This document shows, piece after piece, positions 54,759 to 64,000 of a stretch of DNA of 64,000 nucleotides. A program made the translations under genes and the position numbers. The stretch covers positions 992,001 through 1,056,000 of the forward strand of contig NZ_CP096199.1 of NCBI RefSeq assembly GCF_023195835.1, given 5' to 3'. Every line of letters begins with the position of its first letter. The stretch's first letter is position 1. This DNA is from Vibrio sinaloensis (GTDB lineage Bacteria > Pseudomonadota > Gammaproteobacteria > Enterobacterales > Vibrionaceae). Under the pieces are notes generated by a model that had not been told where the DNA came from, ran no database searches, and saw nothing but the letters and a program-made list of their open reading frames with translations.

Positions 54759-57587
54759 ATGTTCAAAGAGACCAAAAATAAAGTGGAAACCATCATTAAA
54801 ACCGGGGAAGACGCGCAGACTGTTCGTCTTACTGGCCCGCAGCGCCTTCAAGAGTGTAGCTTGATTGTGGTTGTGCTTGCGTCAATCCTGCTTGCGGTGG
54901 CGTTGTTTAGCTTTAGCGCGGCTGACCCTTCATGGTCGCAGACCTCGTGGGGCGGAGAGATTAACAATGCCGGTGGTATCGTGGGCGCTTGGCTTGCCGA
55001 CACCCTGTTTTTTACTTTTGGCTCGCTAGCCTATGTGCTGCCTTTTGTGATCAGCGTGACTGCCTGGGCACTATTACGTAAACGTGATGCGGACGATCCG
55101 CTTGATTTGATGTTGTGGGGCACCCGTTTGCTGGGGTTAACCATCCTTATTTTGACCAGTTGTGGCCTAGCGGACATCAACTTTGACGATATTTGGTATT
55201 TCTCATCAGGTGGTGTGATTGGTGATGTACTAACCAGTCTGGCGTTACCTACGCTCAATCTGCTTGGCACCACGTTAGTTTTCCTGTTTCTGTGGGGCGC
55301 AGGATTTACCTTATTAACGGGTATATCTTGGCTAACCATCGTTGACTGGTTGGGCGAGAAAACCATCGCTTTCGTCACAGCAGCGGTCAACAAACTCTGC
55401 GGTCGTGACAATGAAGTGATCCAAGCTGAGCTAAATCATCAACAAGAGTTCGACCCATCGCAGCACCAACCATCCGAGCCAGAGCAGCCTATTACTGAGC
55501 AGGTGGCGCTAGCGCCAGACACAGAGCCTGATTCGCCGCGTCGTTTCAATATCCATATGCCAGAGGCAGCGGTTGCTGCGAGTAAGGTTGATACAAGCGC
55601 GCACAGTGAGCCCCAGCTTTCTTCACAAGTGGACGTCGAGGCTGAGTGCCCACAAAATTTGAATGCCACTATTGAAGAGTTAGAGCAAGCGGCGCTTAGC
55701 CAAGGCGATATGGCGTCATTCGAAGCAGAGACACCGCAGTCCGTTCAACAATCTGAAACGGCCTCCCAATTGGACGTTGAGCCTGAGCCAGAATCGTTAC
55801 CTTGGCAGCAAGATACGGTGGAAGAGAGCATTCTCCAACCAACCATCAGTGAACAAGAGCTCGATCAGATTTCTACTGAAATTGAACCTGATCAGGAGAG
55901 TCAGCAGCCGACTATCTCTTCGTTTGACGTTGCTGAGGATGTTGAAGATGACGAAACACCTCTCAGTCATCCAGAACAGGATCAAGATGCAGCGGCGTTA
56001 CATAGCCTTGTTGAAGAAGCGCAAGCGAAAGTCGCGGCGCAGCAAAACCCATTCTTGGTACAGCAAGAACCGAACTTACCTAAGCCGGCTGAGCCAATGC
56101 CGACCCTAGAGCTGTTGTATCATCCAGAGAAGCGCGAGAACTTCATTGATCGCGACGCACTAGAACACATCGCACGCCTAGTCGAAGCCAAGCTGGCGGA
56201 CTACAAAATTCAAGCCACCGTGGTTGATATTTTTCCAGGCCCGGTCATTACCAGATTTGAATTAGACCTGGCTCCTGGGGTAAAAGTCAGCCGTATCTCG
56301 AGCCTGTCGATGGACTTAGCACGCTCACTATCAGCCATGGCGGTGCGTGTTGTTGAAGTCATCCCGGGTAAACCTTACGTGGGCCTTGAATTGCCGAATA
56401 TGAGTCGTCAAACCGTTTTCTTCTCTGATGTAGTGGGCAGTCAACAATTTATCGAGGCCAAATCACCGACTACGGTAGTGCTGGGCCAAGATATAGCGGG
56501 TGAAGCGGTCGTGGCGGATCTCTCTAAAATGCCTCATGTTTTGGTGGCAGGTACCACTGGCTCGGGTAAGTCGGTTGGGGTCAATGTGATGATTCTGAGT
56601 ATGCTGTATAAGGCGACACCTGAAGACGTCCGATTTATCATGATCGATCCGAAAATGCTGGAATTGTCGGTGTACGAGGGGATTCCTCATCTGCTTTCTG
56701 AAGTGGTCACAGATATGAAAGATGCATCCAATGCACTACGTTGGTGTGTTGGCGAGATGGAGCGTCGCTACAAGCTGATGTCTGCACTCGGCGTGCGCAA
56801 TATCAAAGGCTTCAACGATAAGCTTAAAATGGCCGCTGAGGCCGGACACCCGATTCATGATCCGTTATGGCAACCTGGCGATAGCATGGACGAACAAGCG
56901 CCACTGCTTGAGAAGCTCCCTTACATTGTCGTCATCGTTGATGAATTCGCTGACCTGATGATGGTCGTGGGTAAAAAGGTTGAAGAGTTAATTGCCCGTT
57001 TGGCACAGAAGGCCCGTGCGGCGGGTATTCACCTGATTTTGGCCACTCAGCGTCCATCAGTAGATGTGATCACTGGCTTGATTAAAGCTAACATCCCAAC
57101 TCGCGTGGCGTTTACTGTTTCGACCAAAACCGACTCACGCACCATTCTTGATCAAGGTGGCGCAGAATCACTGCTGGGCATGGGTGACATGCTGTACTTG
57201 CCACCAGGCTCAAGTCATACGGTCCGTGTACATGGTGCCTTTGCCTCAGATGATGATGTTCATGCGGTGGTGAATAACTGGAAAGCGCGCGGTAAGCCAA
57301 ACTATATCGAAGAAATCACCAACGGTGACCAAGGCCCAGAAGCGCTACTGCCTGGTGAAAAGTCAGAGGCCGACGAGGAGATGGACCCACTGTTTGACCA
57401 AGTGGTAGAGCACGTTGTGCAATCGCGCCGCGGGTCGGTGTCTGGTGTGCAACGTCGTTTTAAGATCGGTTATAACCGTGCGGCGCGTATTGTTGAGCAA
57501 TTGGAAGCTCAGGGCATTGTCAGTGCGCCAGGTCACAACGGCAACCGAGAGGTGTTAGCGCCTGCGCCCGGGCGAGAGATGAACTAG
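54759..57587 (+). CDS. ftsK: DNA translocase FtsK
   Basis: 942 residues; start ATG 54759 (TTG 54753 also open). Four or five N-terminal membrane segments (about 25-195), then a 240-residue Gln/Glu/Pro-rich acidic linker, then the motor with Walker [15 protein letters not shown], Walker [16 protein letters not shown] and [22 protein letters not shown]-terminal winged-helix gamma domain ([20 protein letters not shown]) reads KOPS. Couples division with chromosome dimer resolution. The linker is shorter than in E. coli. Confidence 0.97.
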   Translation: MFKETKNKVETIIKTGEDAQTVRLTGPQRLQECSLIVVVLASILLAVALFSFSAADPSWSQTSWGGEINNAGGIVGAWLADTLFFTFGSLAYVLPFVISVTAWALLRKRDADDPLDLMLWGTRLLGLTILILTSCGLADINFDDIWYFSSGGVIGDVLTSLALPTLNLLGTTLVFLFLWGAGFTLLTGISWLTIVDWLGEKTIAFVTAAVNKLCGRDNEVIQAELNHQQEFDPSQHQPSEPEQPITEQVALAPDTEPDSPRRFNIHMPEAAVAASKVDTSAHSEPQLSSQVDVEAECPQNLNATIEELEQAALSQGDMASFEAETPQSVQQSETASQLDVEPEPESLPWQQDTVEESILQPTISEQELDQISTEIEPDQESQQPTISSFDVAEDVEDDETPLSHPEQDQDAAALHSLVEEAQAKVAAQQNPFLVQQEPNLPKPAEPMPTLELLYHPEKRENFIDRDALEHIARLVEAKLADYKIQATVVDIFPGPVITRFELDLAPGVKVSRISSLSMDLARSLSAMAVRVVEVIPGKPYVGLELPNMSRQTVFFSDVVGSQQFIEAKSPTTVVLGQDIAGEAVVADLSKMPHVLVAGTTGSGKSVGVNVMILSMLYKATPEDVRFIMIDPKMLELSVYEGIPHLLSEVVTDMKDASNALRWCVGEMERRYKLMSALGVRNIKGFNDKLKMAAEAGHPIHDPLWQPGDSMDEQAPLLEKLPYIVVIVDEFADLMMVVGKKVEELIARLAQKARAAGIHLILATQRPSVDVITGLIKANIPTRVAFTVSTKTDSRTILDQGGAESLLGMGDMLYLPPGSSHTVRVHGAFASDDDVHAVVNNWKARGKPNYIEEITNGDQGPEALLPGEKSEADEEMDPLFDQVVEHVVQSRRGSVSGVQRRFKIGYNRAARIVEQLEAQGIVSAPGHNGNREVLAPAPGREMN

Positions 57588-57596
57588 TGCTAAAGA

Positions 57597-57924
57597 ACGG
57601 GCTTCGCCGTTTGAGAGCGGACTTCGTCCTGCGAGGGGCTAGAGTGCTTCGCTCCGAGATCGGGCTTCGCCCTTCGAGAGGGCGCGTTATAGCTAATGAG
57701 TAAGTCTCTGGCACTGAATTTTTTGTTAGGGAGTTATGTCTAAAAGACAGAAAAAAAGGTTGACGCCTTCACGTCAACCTTCCAAGATTTTCTCGCTTCT
57801 CGCTTCTCGCTTCTCGCTTCTCGCTTCTCGCTTCTCGCTTCTCGCTTCTCGCTTCTCGCTTCTCGCTTCTCGCTTCTCGCTTCTCGCTTCTCGCTTCTCG
57901 CTTCTCGCTTCTCGCTTCTCGCTT
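57597..57924 (+). repeat. Dispersed intergenic element, copy B, with 19-unit CTCGCTT array
   Basis: Between convergent ftsK and dsbB. Four short hairpins share the CTTCG loop (loop starts 57602, 57622, 57647, 57665), most followed by GAG. The conserved body starts at CGTTATAGCT (about 57684) and contains TTTGTTAGGGAGTTA and ACAGAAAAAAAGGTTGACGC with a TTGACG/CGTCAA hairpin. It ends in exactly 19 perfect CTCGCTT heptamers (57792-57924), which touch the dsbB stop codon at 57925. Apparent ORFs in the array (EKREARS or RFSLLAS repeats) are artefacts of the 7-bp period. Confidence 0.9.
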
Positions 57925-58446
57925 CTATTTTCTACCTTTGACAAATTGCGCGACAACAATCACCGCCAGTGCCGCTAGGTTACCGGCAAAAATGACGACC
58001 AGCCACTGTGGCATCGACAGAGTCAAGAACTGCCAAACGATCTTGCTACAGTCACCGTAGGCTTCGAACATCCAAGGCGCCCATTGGTTCAAAGGGGCCC
58101 AATCAGGGAAGGTGACAAATAGGTCGCACGTGGCAAAGGGGGATGGATTAAATTGATAGTCGACGTGCTGCATCGATAGCGCAAGCCCTTTATAGGCACT
58201 GGCACCCCAGAGCCCCAAACCTAACCAGCGAATGATTGGGTTGTGTGGCGCAATAAGGCCGACAATTGCTGCGCCGCCGATTCCCAGCATCGCTACGCGC
58301 TCATAAATACACATCACACAAGGTGATAGCATCATCACGTGTTGAAAGAAGAGCGCACACGCTTCAAAGAAGACCACGAATAAAAGCAGCAACGCCCAGG
58401 ATAGACGCCCCTTGGAAAAAGTATTGAGAGTGGCAAGAATGTTCAC
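57925..58446 (-). CDS. dsbB: Disulfide bond oxidoreductase DsbB
   Basis: 173 residues, four membrane segments. Both redox pairs are present: Cys 43/46 in SPCVMCIYERVAM and Cys 107/133 in ATCDLF and GDCSKIVW. Re-oxidises DsbA and passes electrons to quinones. The start is GTG 58446 with AGGA 8 nt before it. Its stop codon abuts the heptamer array. Confidence 0.95.
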   Translation of the reverse strand: MNILATLNTFSKGRLSWALLLLFVVFFEACALFFQHVMMLSPCVMCIYERVAMLGIGGAAIVGLIAPHNPIIRWLGLGLWGASAYKGLALSMQHVDYQFNPSPFATCDLFVTFPDWAPLNQWAPWMFEAYGDCSKIVWQFLTLSMPQWLVVIFAGNLAALAVIVVAQFVKGRK

Positions 58447-58465
58447 ACTGATATCCTGTAGTAAT

Positions 58466-58495
58466 AAAAAAGCTCTGACTAATCAGAGCTTTTTA
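58466..58495 (-). terminator. Terminator between nhaB and dsbB
   Basis: AGCTCTGA / TCAGAGCT 8-bp stem extended by A/T pairs, followed on the minus strand by TTTTTT. Confidence 0.88.
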
Positions 58496-58541
58496 GCGTG
58501 GAAAAGTTTCTTGAGCAACAAAAACTTTCGACTTGTTTCAA

Positions 58542-60131
58542 TTAATGGCCGCTAGACAGAACTGGCGTCGCTTCACCAATGTGGTGTGAAATCCAGCCAG
58601 CGTCGTAGAACCAAGCGGTCATCGGCTCGACGAAAAATACGATGCCGAACATACCGACCAGGGCCAATACGACCGTGTACGGTAGTGCCATTACCACCAT
58701 ACGACCGTACGAGAGTCTAATCAGTGGTGCCAATGCTGAAGTGAGCAAGAACAGGAAGGCGGCTTGACCGTTTGGAGTGGCAACTGATGGTAAGTTGGTA
58801 CCGGTGTTGATCGCCACTGCCAGTAGGTCGAACTGGTCGCGTGTGATCTGTCCTTCGATAAGGGCCGCTTTGACTTCGTTAATGTATACAGTACCGACAA
58901 ACACGTTATCTGACACCATCGACAGCAGACCGTTGGCGACATAGAACAGGGCCAACTGAGTGCCTTTGTCTTCGACGTTGAGTACCAAGTCGATGACCGG
59001 TTTAAATAGTTCTTGGTCGATGATCACGGCGACGATAGAGAAGAACACTGCGAGTAGGGCAGTAAAGGGCAGCGCTTCTTCAAACGCTTTGCCTAATGAG
59101 TGCTCTTCGATGATGCCGGTAAATGAGGTAGCTAGAATAATCACAGACAGACCAATCAGACCAACGGCTGCTAGGTGTAGCGCCAGACCAATGATCAGCC
59201 ATACCGCGATAATGCCTTGAACCCAAAGTTTGGCCACGTCTTGATTAGTGCGGTTCTTACGTTCTTCATTGTCAAAGTCGATTAGGATTTGGCGTACGTT
59301 ATCTGGTAGGCGAGCGCCGTAGCCAAATACCTTCAGTTTCTCAACTAGGACACAGGTCAAAAGGCCAAAAACAAACACCGGCGCGGTGACTGGCAACATG
59401 CGCACGATAAACTCACCGAATTCCCAGCCCGCTTGATCAGCGATGATAAGGTTTTGTGGTTCACCGACCATGGTCATTACGCCACCTAGAGCCGTACCCA
59501 CACCCGCATGCATCAGCAGTGAGCGTAGAAACGCACGATAGTTCTCTAAGTCGTCACGGGTAAGTTCAGAAAGGTGGTCATCTTGCGTATGGTCATGAGC
59601 AGAGTGCGGTCCTTGACCCGATGCCACCTTGTGGTAAATCGCGTAAAAGCCAATCGCGACGCTGATCACCACGGCGATAACCGTTAGTGCATCTAAGAAT
59701 GCAGAAAGGAACGCAGCTGCGAAACAGAACGCAAGCGAAAGCATACTTTTTGAACGAATACCGAGCAGGATCTTAGTGAAGATAAACAGCAACAGCTGTT
59801 TCATAAAGTAGATGCCTGCCACCATGAACACCAGTAGCAGCAGCACTTCGATGTTGGCCACTAGTTCGTGTTTAACTTGGTCTGCGCTGGTCATGCCAAT
59901 CGCAATGGCTTGTATCGCTAATAGGCCGCCCGGTTGCAGTGGGTAACACTTCAGTGCCATCGCCAGAGTAAAAATGAACTCAGCGACCAGCAACCAACCA
60001 GCGACGAACGGGTCAATCAGAAAGAAAACAATCGGGTTAATAACAAGAAATGAAATGATGGCAACTTTGTACCAATCTGGGGCTTTACCAAGAAAGTTCT
60101 TAATAAATGCATTTCCGAGTGACATCGGCAT
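58542..60131 (-). CDS. nhaB: Na+/H+ antiporter NhaB
   Basis: 529 residues, about 12 membrane segments, opening [21 protein letters not shown] as other Vibrio Nha[19 protein letters not shown] and [21 protein letters not shown] are family motifs with conserved Asp. Exports Na+ in exchange for protons. In E. coli and vibrios it neighbours fadR and dsbB. Confidence 0.96.
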   Translation of the reverse strand: MPMSLGNAFIKNFLGKAPDWYKVAIISFLVINPIVFFLIDPFVAGWLLVAEFIFTLAMALKCYPLQPGGLLAIQAIAIGMTSADQVKHELVANIEVLLLLVFMVAGIYFMKQLLLFIFTKILLGIRSKSMLSLAFCFAAAFLSAFLDALTVIAVVISVAIGFYAIYHKVASGQGPHSAHDHTQDDHLSELTRDDLENYRAFLRSLLMHAGVGTALGGVMTMVGEPQNLIIADQAGWEFGEFIVRMLPVTAPVFVFGLLTCVLVEKLKVFGYGARLPDNVRQILIDFDNEERKNRTNQDVAKLWVQGIIAVWLIIGLALHLAAVGLIGLSVIILATSFTGIIEEHSLGKAFEEALPFTALLAVFFSIVAVIIDQELFKPVIDLVLNVEDKGTQLALFYVANGLLSMVSDNVFVGTVYINEVKAALIEGQITRDQFDLLAVAINTGTNLPSVATPNGQAAFLFLLTSALAPLIRLSYGRMVVMALPYTVVLALVGMFGIVFFVEPMTAWFYDAGWISHHIGEATPVLSSGH

Positions 60132-60751
60132 GATTTAGATACTCTTAATGTTGTTATGAATAGACACTGCGCATGCTTGTATCCATTGTCGGGCGTTGAG
60201 AGACAAATAGAAAAACGAGAAACGTTTCTGCGTCGAAAATGAACCCGATGCAACAGTGACTTAGAAAAACAACATTCTGTTCACAATCATGTGGTCTTGC
60301 CAAGTCACTCCCTGAGAAAGACAAGCACTCCTTACTTCGGTCGCCACTCTACTCTCCAACGAAATTTAGTCAATTAGAAAATTGGATTAGCGATTCTGAA
60401 CGCTAACTTTTGTTTAAAAACGCGATCAAAGTTGCGTTAAGCGAGACTAAGAGTTGTTAAAAGCGGGTGTTAGTGCAAGCAAAGCCGTGAAACTAGTGAA
60501 TAAGAAAGAATATGTGATAGTTCTGAATGGAAATGAGTAGGTATTTTGCATTTTTTCAATCTAACATTTCAAGCATGATAGTAATCTTCATGGGGGCTAA
60601 GCGATGTTTTTAACTTGTTAAAATGAGAAATAGATAGATCTAAGCATCGAATATCAAGCTAATAAATCTGCATAGACTTAGAGTATTAACTCTATTGTGG
60701 TTTTACGCCACGTTTACTGCGTGATGGTTTTCGATATCGAATAACTAGTGG
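60132..60751. other. Long divergent spacer nhaB-fadR, mostly unexplained
   Basis: About 620 bp, AT-rich. A 28-codon frame (60533-60619, MEMSRYFAFF..) has no ribosome site and is not called. No terminator-like hairpin was seen. It may hold regulatory sites or a small RNA, but nothing specific can be supported by eye. Confidence 0.4.
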
Positions 60752-60757
60752 TATGAT
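60729..60757 (+). promoter_or_regulatory. Promoter for fadR
   Basis: Extended -10 TGG-TATGAT (TATGAT 60752-60757) with TTTCGA at 60729-60734, 17-bp spacer. The nearby ACTAGTGGTATGATGAGT partly resembles a FadR site; autoregulation is possible but weakly supported. Confidence 0.55.
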
Positions 60758-60800
60758 GAGTTGCATTGGACCCATAAAGATAAGTTTGGATTAAATATAA

Positions 60801-61640
60801 ATGGTCATCAAGGCAAAGAGCCCTGCAGGATTCGCTGAGAAATACATTATTGAAAGTATTTGGAAAGGGCGCTTCCCTCCTGGTTCTATCTTACCAGCAG
60901 AACGTGAGCTCTCTGAATTAATTGGCGTAACTCGCACTACCTTGCGTGAAGTGTTGCAACGACTCGCTCGAGATGGTTGGTTGACGATCCAACATGGAAA
61001 ACCCACCCGAGTCAACCAGTTCATGGAGACGTCAGGTCTGCACATTCTTGATACGTTAATGACGTTAGACGCAGAAAACGCCACCTCTATCGTTGAAGAT
61101 CTACTGGCAGCACGTACCAACATCAGTCCTATCTTTATGCGCTATGCGTTCAAAGCGAATAAAGAAGCAGCGGAGAAAACCATCACTAACGTGATTTCGT
61201 CGTGTGAAGCGCTCATCAGTGCTGACTCGTGGGACCAGTTTATGGAAACCTCCCCTTACGCTGATAAGATTCGTCAGCATGTTAAGGATGATGGTGAAAA
61301 AGATGAGATCAAGCGACAAGCCGCGCTGGTGGCTAAGACGTTCAATTTCTATGATTACATGTTGTTTCAGCGCCTAGCTTTCCACTCTGGGAATCAGATT
61401 TACGGTTTGATCTTTAATGGTTTGAAAAAGCTTTACGATCGCGTCGGCAGTTACTACTTTTCTAACCCAGAAGCACGCCAGTTGGCGTTGACTTTCTATC
61501 GAGACCTATTGGAAGTGTGTCAAACGGGTAACCGAGAGCAAATTTTGGTTGTGGTACGTCACTATGGTATCGAAAGCGCGCAAATCTGGAATCAGATGAA
61601 GACGACGCTACCAACCAACTTCACCGAAGATGATAGCTAA
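60801..61640 (+). CDS. fadR: Fatty acid metabolism regulator FadR
   Basis: 279 residues. GntR-type winged helix [36 protein letters not shown] is nearly that of E. coli. The ligand domain carries about 40 extra residues (about 138-178, [20 protein letters not shown] and beyond), an insertion known from Vibrio FadR that adds a second acyl-CoA site. Represses fad genes and activates fab genes. Start ATG 60801. Confidence 0.96.
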   Translation: MVIKAKSPAGFAEKYIIESIWKGRFPPGSILPAERELSELIGVTRTTLREVLQRLARDGWLTIQHGKPTRVNQFMETSGLHILDTLMTLDAENATSIVEDLLAARTNISPIFMRYAFKANKEAAEKTITNVISSCEALISADSWDQFMETSPYADKIRQHVKDDGEKDEIKRQAALVAKTFNFYDYMLFQRLAFHSGNQIYGLIFNGLKKLYDRVGSYYFSNPEARQLALTFYRDLLEVCQTGNREQILVVVRHYGIESAQIWNQMKTTLPTNFTEDDS

Positions 61641-61643
61641 CAT

Positions 61644-61669
61644 AAAAAACCGCCGGATGGCGGTTTTTT
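61644..61669. terminator. Bidirectional terminator between fadR and VC1899-like gene
   Basis: AAAAAACCGCC / GGCGGTTTTTT, loop GGAT. A-run and T-run on both sides. Confidence 0.93.
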
Positions 61670-61688
61670 ATTGGCTGTGATATCTCGA

Positions 61689-62861
61689 CTAGCAATCGGC
61701 ACACTCTTCTTCACTGCCACCTGCTTCTGTAAACCACTGGCTAAGATGGCGCTTAAGGTCTTTAAGCTCGTCTGGACCAATCAAGGCTAAACCGAGGTCT
61801 TCTGCACGGGTAATGTCGTTGTGGCGCAGTGGACGGAAACTGACCAGCATCGCGCGAGCTTGCAGACCGCCCAACAGATCGCGCAGCGACTCAAGTTTAT
61901 AAAGAGTGTCGTCACCATCGTCGCGCATGCCTTTGGTTTTGCATTCGATGATGTGCAGCTTATTGTTGACCACCGACGCAACATCCAATTCATTTCGAAC
62001 TTCGCGATCACCAAGTTGACGATACACTTGAACATTGAGTGAACGATCCTGAATGGTTGGCATGTCTTGTTGTATCTGCCGGACCGTGCTGTGTACTAGC
62101 GTTTCTAGCCATTCGCCATTTGAGAAGCGACGGGCATCTTCATTGGCAAAGGTGAGCACGCCATCATGATAGGTCGCGATGTCTGTTTCGACCAAATCGT
62201 TTAATAGCATGTTCAGCTCTCGGTAACCTTGCTGCTTCTCGGATAGTGCCACATCAAGACGTTGCTCTTTACGGCAAGTGGTTGCAAGGTAGTTCAGTGT
62301 GGCCAGTCCTGGCCCGAGCTCTAATGCATTGCTCGCCCAGCGCTCACCCAGCTCGTACAGTTTTTGATCGAGTAGTGGAGGTAGTTGGTGGTCACTGAAT
62401 TCGCCGCGAGCACCAAAGATGGTGAGATATTCGTCTATGGTGATTCGGTCTTGAACCTGAGTGTCTTCATGACCATCAGGGTAGAGCCAACAAAGACGGT
62501 CGCTGCTTGGCTCTACGACAAAAATCGGCCAGTGATAACTGCGGAAAATTTCGTACACAGAGAGTAAACGATGACGCAGACCACAGCTGGCGTTGAGTTT
62601 AACTTCTTGACCACGGGTTTTAAGATCTTCCGCTAGCCGATAAATTGCCTGCTTAATCTTGGATGTAGTGGCAACGTTTGGAATTTCGAAAAATTCGGAG
62701 GTGATGTTTCTTTTCGCTAATACGCTGTTAAGGCGCTGATACATATCTTGTTGAGCTTGGACGCCGACAAAAACAATGTGGTTGCTGATCGTGCGGTTAT
62801 CAAGCAGTGGCGTCACCAAGCGAATAGGATCTTGGTCGATAATGCCAACATGAACTGCCAT
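61689..62861 (-). CDS. Orphan CARF-domain PD-(D/E)XK nuclease (DUF1887, VC1899 family)
   Basis: 390 residues. N-terminal Rossmann CARF-like domain (about 1-130) starts AVHVGIIDQDPIRLVTPLL. The ligand-loop position reads LNASCGLRHRLLSVYEIF (N90-S92-C93-G94), unlike the NLTGGTK-type loop of cyclic-oligoadenylate-binding relatives (Can2/Card1). A linker domain follows, then a nuclease fold: E253 (WLE), D293 in NELDV, and E306-x-K308 in IIECKTK complete a PD-(D/E)XK site. The last residues EEECADC are Cys-rich. V. cholerae VC1899, the likely orthologue, also sits by fadR and has a solved structure (PDB 1XMX, from memory). No cas gene or array is in view. Start ATG 62861 with GAGGAA. Activity and ligand are unknown. 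Confidence 0.88.
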   Translation of the reverse strand: MAVHVGIIDQDPIRLVTPLLDNRTISNHIVFVGVQAQQDMYQRLNSVLAKRNITSEFFEIPNVATTSKIKQAIYRLAEDLKTRGQEVKLNASCGLRHRLLSVYEIFRSYHWPIFVVEPSSDRLCWLYPDGHEDTQVQDRITIDEYLTIFGARGEFSDHQLPPLLDQKLYELGERWASNALELGPGLATLNYLATTCRKEQRLDVALSEKQQGYRELNMLLNDLVETDIATYHDGVLTFANEDARRFSNGEWLETLVHSTVRQIQQDMPTIQDRSLNVQVYRQLGDREVRNELDVASVVNNKLHIIECKTKGMRDDGDDTLYKLESLRDLLGGLQARAMLVSFRPLRHNDITRAEDLGLALIGPDELKDLKRHLSQWFTEAGGSEEECADC

Positions 62862-62939
62862 ATAAATTCCTCATGGTTGGCTTGCGAAAAGGTTACAGAA
62901 AAGTCGGCAAGCCTATTAACCATATAATGACACAGGGAA

Positions 62940-62977
62940 TAAAAAACAAGGGCGACTATAGAAAATAGTCGCCCTTG
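62940..62977 (-). terminator. Terminator of the chemotaxis receptor gene
   Basis: CAAGGGCGACTAT / ATAGTCGCCCTTG-type stem of 12-13 bp with an A-rich loop. On the minus strand GTTTTTTATT follows. Confidence 0.9.
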
Positions 62978-63004
62978 GTCAATAAATGACAATCCTTTGA
63001 CTTA

Positions 63005-64000
63005 TCAAAGCTTAAATCGATGCACCAGCTCACCTTGCTGATTCGCCAGCGAAGAGAGATTATTGCTGGTTTGGGCAATCTGAGCCATCGCTTGATAGCT
63101 GCTATCGGCGATAAGGTTAATCTCTTCGATGTTGCGAGCAATATCACCAGTGGTTTCACTCTGCTCAGCAGCGGCTTGGGAGATGTGGCCACTCATCTGA
63201 CTGATTTCTAGAATCAAACCTTGGATCTCTTCCATCGCACTGTTGGCACTCGACGCTTGCTCAACAGAGAGTTCCATGTCATCCATACAACTTTGAATCA
63301 CCTTATTCGCTGATGCAGAGCTTGATTGCAAGTTGCTGATCATGCTTTCAATTTCACTGGTCGATTCAGTGGTTCGTTGAGCAAGAACTCGCACTTCATC
63401 TGCCACTACGGCAAAGCCTCGACCTTGCTCTCCGGCACGAGCCGCTTCGATAGCCGCATTGAGTGCCAATAGATTGGTTTGTTCGGCGATATTTCGAATC
63501 ACATCGAGAATAGTACCAATTTGGCTGCTCATCGCTTGCAAGTCTTTCACCGCGTCCACTGATTCGTTGAGACGCGTCTCTAACTGGTTAATGGTGGTGA
63601 TGTTAGTGCCCATGATTTGACGACCAGACTCTGAAGCCTGCTCAACTCGTTCAACCATCTGTTGCGAGTTTTGCGCACTTTGAGCGACTTCTTGCACTGA
63701 ATGCGCCATCTCTGTCATTGCTGTGGCGACGTTAGCGGTTTGCTCACGTTGCTGACTGAGCTGACTCTGTGCTTGCGAAGATGTTTGTTGGTTAGTTGCG
63801 GCTGTTTGTGTCAAGTTGTCTGACGCATCGTTGAGCTTGACCAGAATACCGTGCAGATTGTCGGCCAACGAATTAATGTGATTGCTCACGCGGCTAAACT
63901 CGTTGTTGTAGCGAATCTCAATTCGCTTGGTCATATCGCCTTGGGTCAATGACTCAAGCGTACTTAGGATACGAGTTAGCGGCTCGCGCACACTGTGTGC
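63005..64000 (-). CDS. Methyl-accepting chemotaxis protein, C-terminal part (5' end outside window)
   Basis: About 331 residues are visible, and the frame is open through the right edge (..[12 protein letters not shown]), so the sensor and membrane segments are missing. A HAMP region (about 63840-64000) leads into a coiled-coil signalling domain with the hairpin tip [38 protein letters not shown]. Adaptation-site-like Glu/Gln heptads flank it. Relays ligand sensing to CheA/CheW. The stop is just after HRFKL. Confidence 0.95.
   Translation of the reverse strand, partial: AHSVREPLTRILSTLESLTQGDMTKRIEIRYNNEFSRVSNHINSLADNLHGILVKLNDASDNLTQTAATNQQTSSQAQSQLSQQREQTANVATAMTEMAHSVQEVAQSAQNSQQMVERVEQASESGRQIMGTNITTINQLETRLNESVDAVKDLQAMSSQIGTILDVIRNIAEQTNLLALNAAIEAARAGEQGRGFAVVADEVRVLAQRTTESTSEIESMISNLQSSSASANKVIQSCMDDMELSVEQASSANSAMEEIQGLILEISQMSGHISQAAAEQSETTGDIARNIEEINLIADSSYQAMAQIAQTSNNLSSLANQQGELVHRFKL

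Noticed and set aside
57792..57924. Heptamer array as a CRISPR array
   Set aside because: The repeat unit is 7 bp with no spacers; no cas genes in the window.
57736..57978. ORFs with repeated RFSLLAS (plus) or EKREARS (minus) peptides
   Set aside because: They arise because a 7-bp repeat without stops is open in all frames; they have no ribosome site and no conserved flank.
60533..60619. 28-codon ORF in the nhaB-fadR spacer
   Set aside because: No ribosome site, low complexity, no recognisable features.

Overview
The window is chromosomal DNA of a gamma-proteobacterium, almost certainly a Vibrio. The evidence is the lrp-ftsK / dsbB-nhaB-fadR block, a FadR of 279 residues carrying the insertion known from vibrios, a homologue of V. 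cholerae VC1899 beside fadR, a complete menFDHBCE cluster, ackA-pta-yfbV, alaA-yfbR, and an adenine riboswitch in front of a deaminase as in V. vulnificus add. Gene density is high and most genes are housekeeping. There is no tRNA, rRNA, insertion sequence, prophage or CRISPR array.

Layout. 1-6.5 kb: end of a DTW-family tRNA modification enzyme, adenine riboswitch plus deaminase, an HD-GYP phosphodiesterase, a dGTPase-like HD protein, yfbR and alaA. 6.7-13.9 kb: menaquinone genes menF-D-H-B-C-E on one strand. 14-16.8 kb: a FIST-GGDEF-EAL phosphodiesterase and a 58-residue membrane protein. 16.8-20.4 kb: YeiH-type exporter, an LplT-PlsC fusion and a TetR regulator. 20.5-27.5 kb: a Tim44-like protein, a DUF1244 protein, a Cds1-like cysteine desulfhydrase with a divergent Lrp-type regulator, an iron alcohol dehydrogenase, tesB-ybaY-atl and a membrane protein. 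27.6-39.4 kb (sensory and signalling genes): a diguanylate cyclase with two solute-binding domains, the 4.5S RNA gene ffs, a divergent CDF-like transporter, a LysR regulator, a NIT-domain hybrid histidine kinase, a TetR/SDR divergent pair, a GGEEF cyclase and a choloylglycine-hydrolase-family enzyme. 39.9-45.5 kb: oppABCDF with a terminator between oppA and oppB. 45.7-54.6 kb: glutathionyl-hydroquinone reductase, MgtC/DUF4010 protein, pta-ackA, yfbV, ald and lrp. 54.7-64 kb: ftsK, dsbB, nhaB, fadR, an orphan CARF-nuclease (VC1899 family) and a partial chemotaxis receptor.

How the parts fit. Several neighbours form visible regulatory pairs: riboswitch/deaminase, Lrp-type regulator/cysteine desulfhydrase with two half-similar operators 41 bp apart, and TetR/SDR with two matching operators 57 bp apart. 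Four c-di-GMP proteins lie between 1.9 and 38 kb.

The points most worth following are: (1) the VC1899-type protein, which combines a CARF-like sensor fold and an intact nuclease motif but has an altered ligand loop and no CRISPR locus in view; (2) a dispersed intergenic element present twice (about 52.5 and 57.6 kb), each copy made of CTTCG-loop mini-hairpins, a conserved body and a terminal heptanucleotide array (7 and 19 units) with a different heptamer in each copy; (3) the riboswitch-enzyme pairing, which suggests the enzyme deaminates adenine rather than adenosine.
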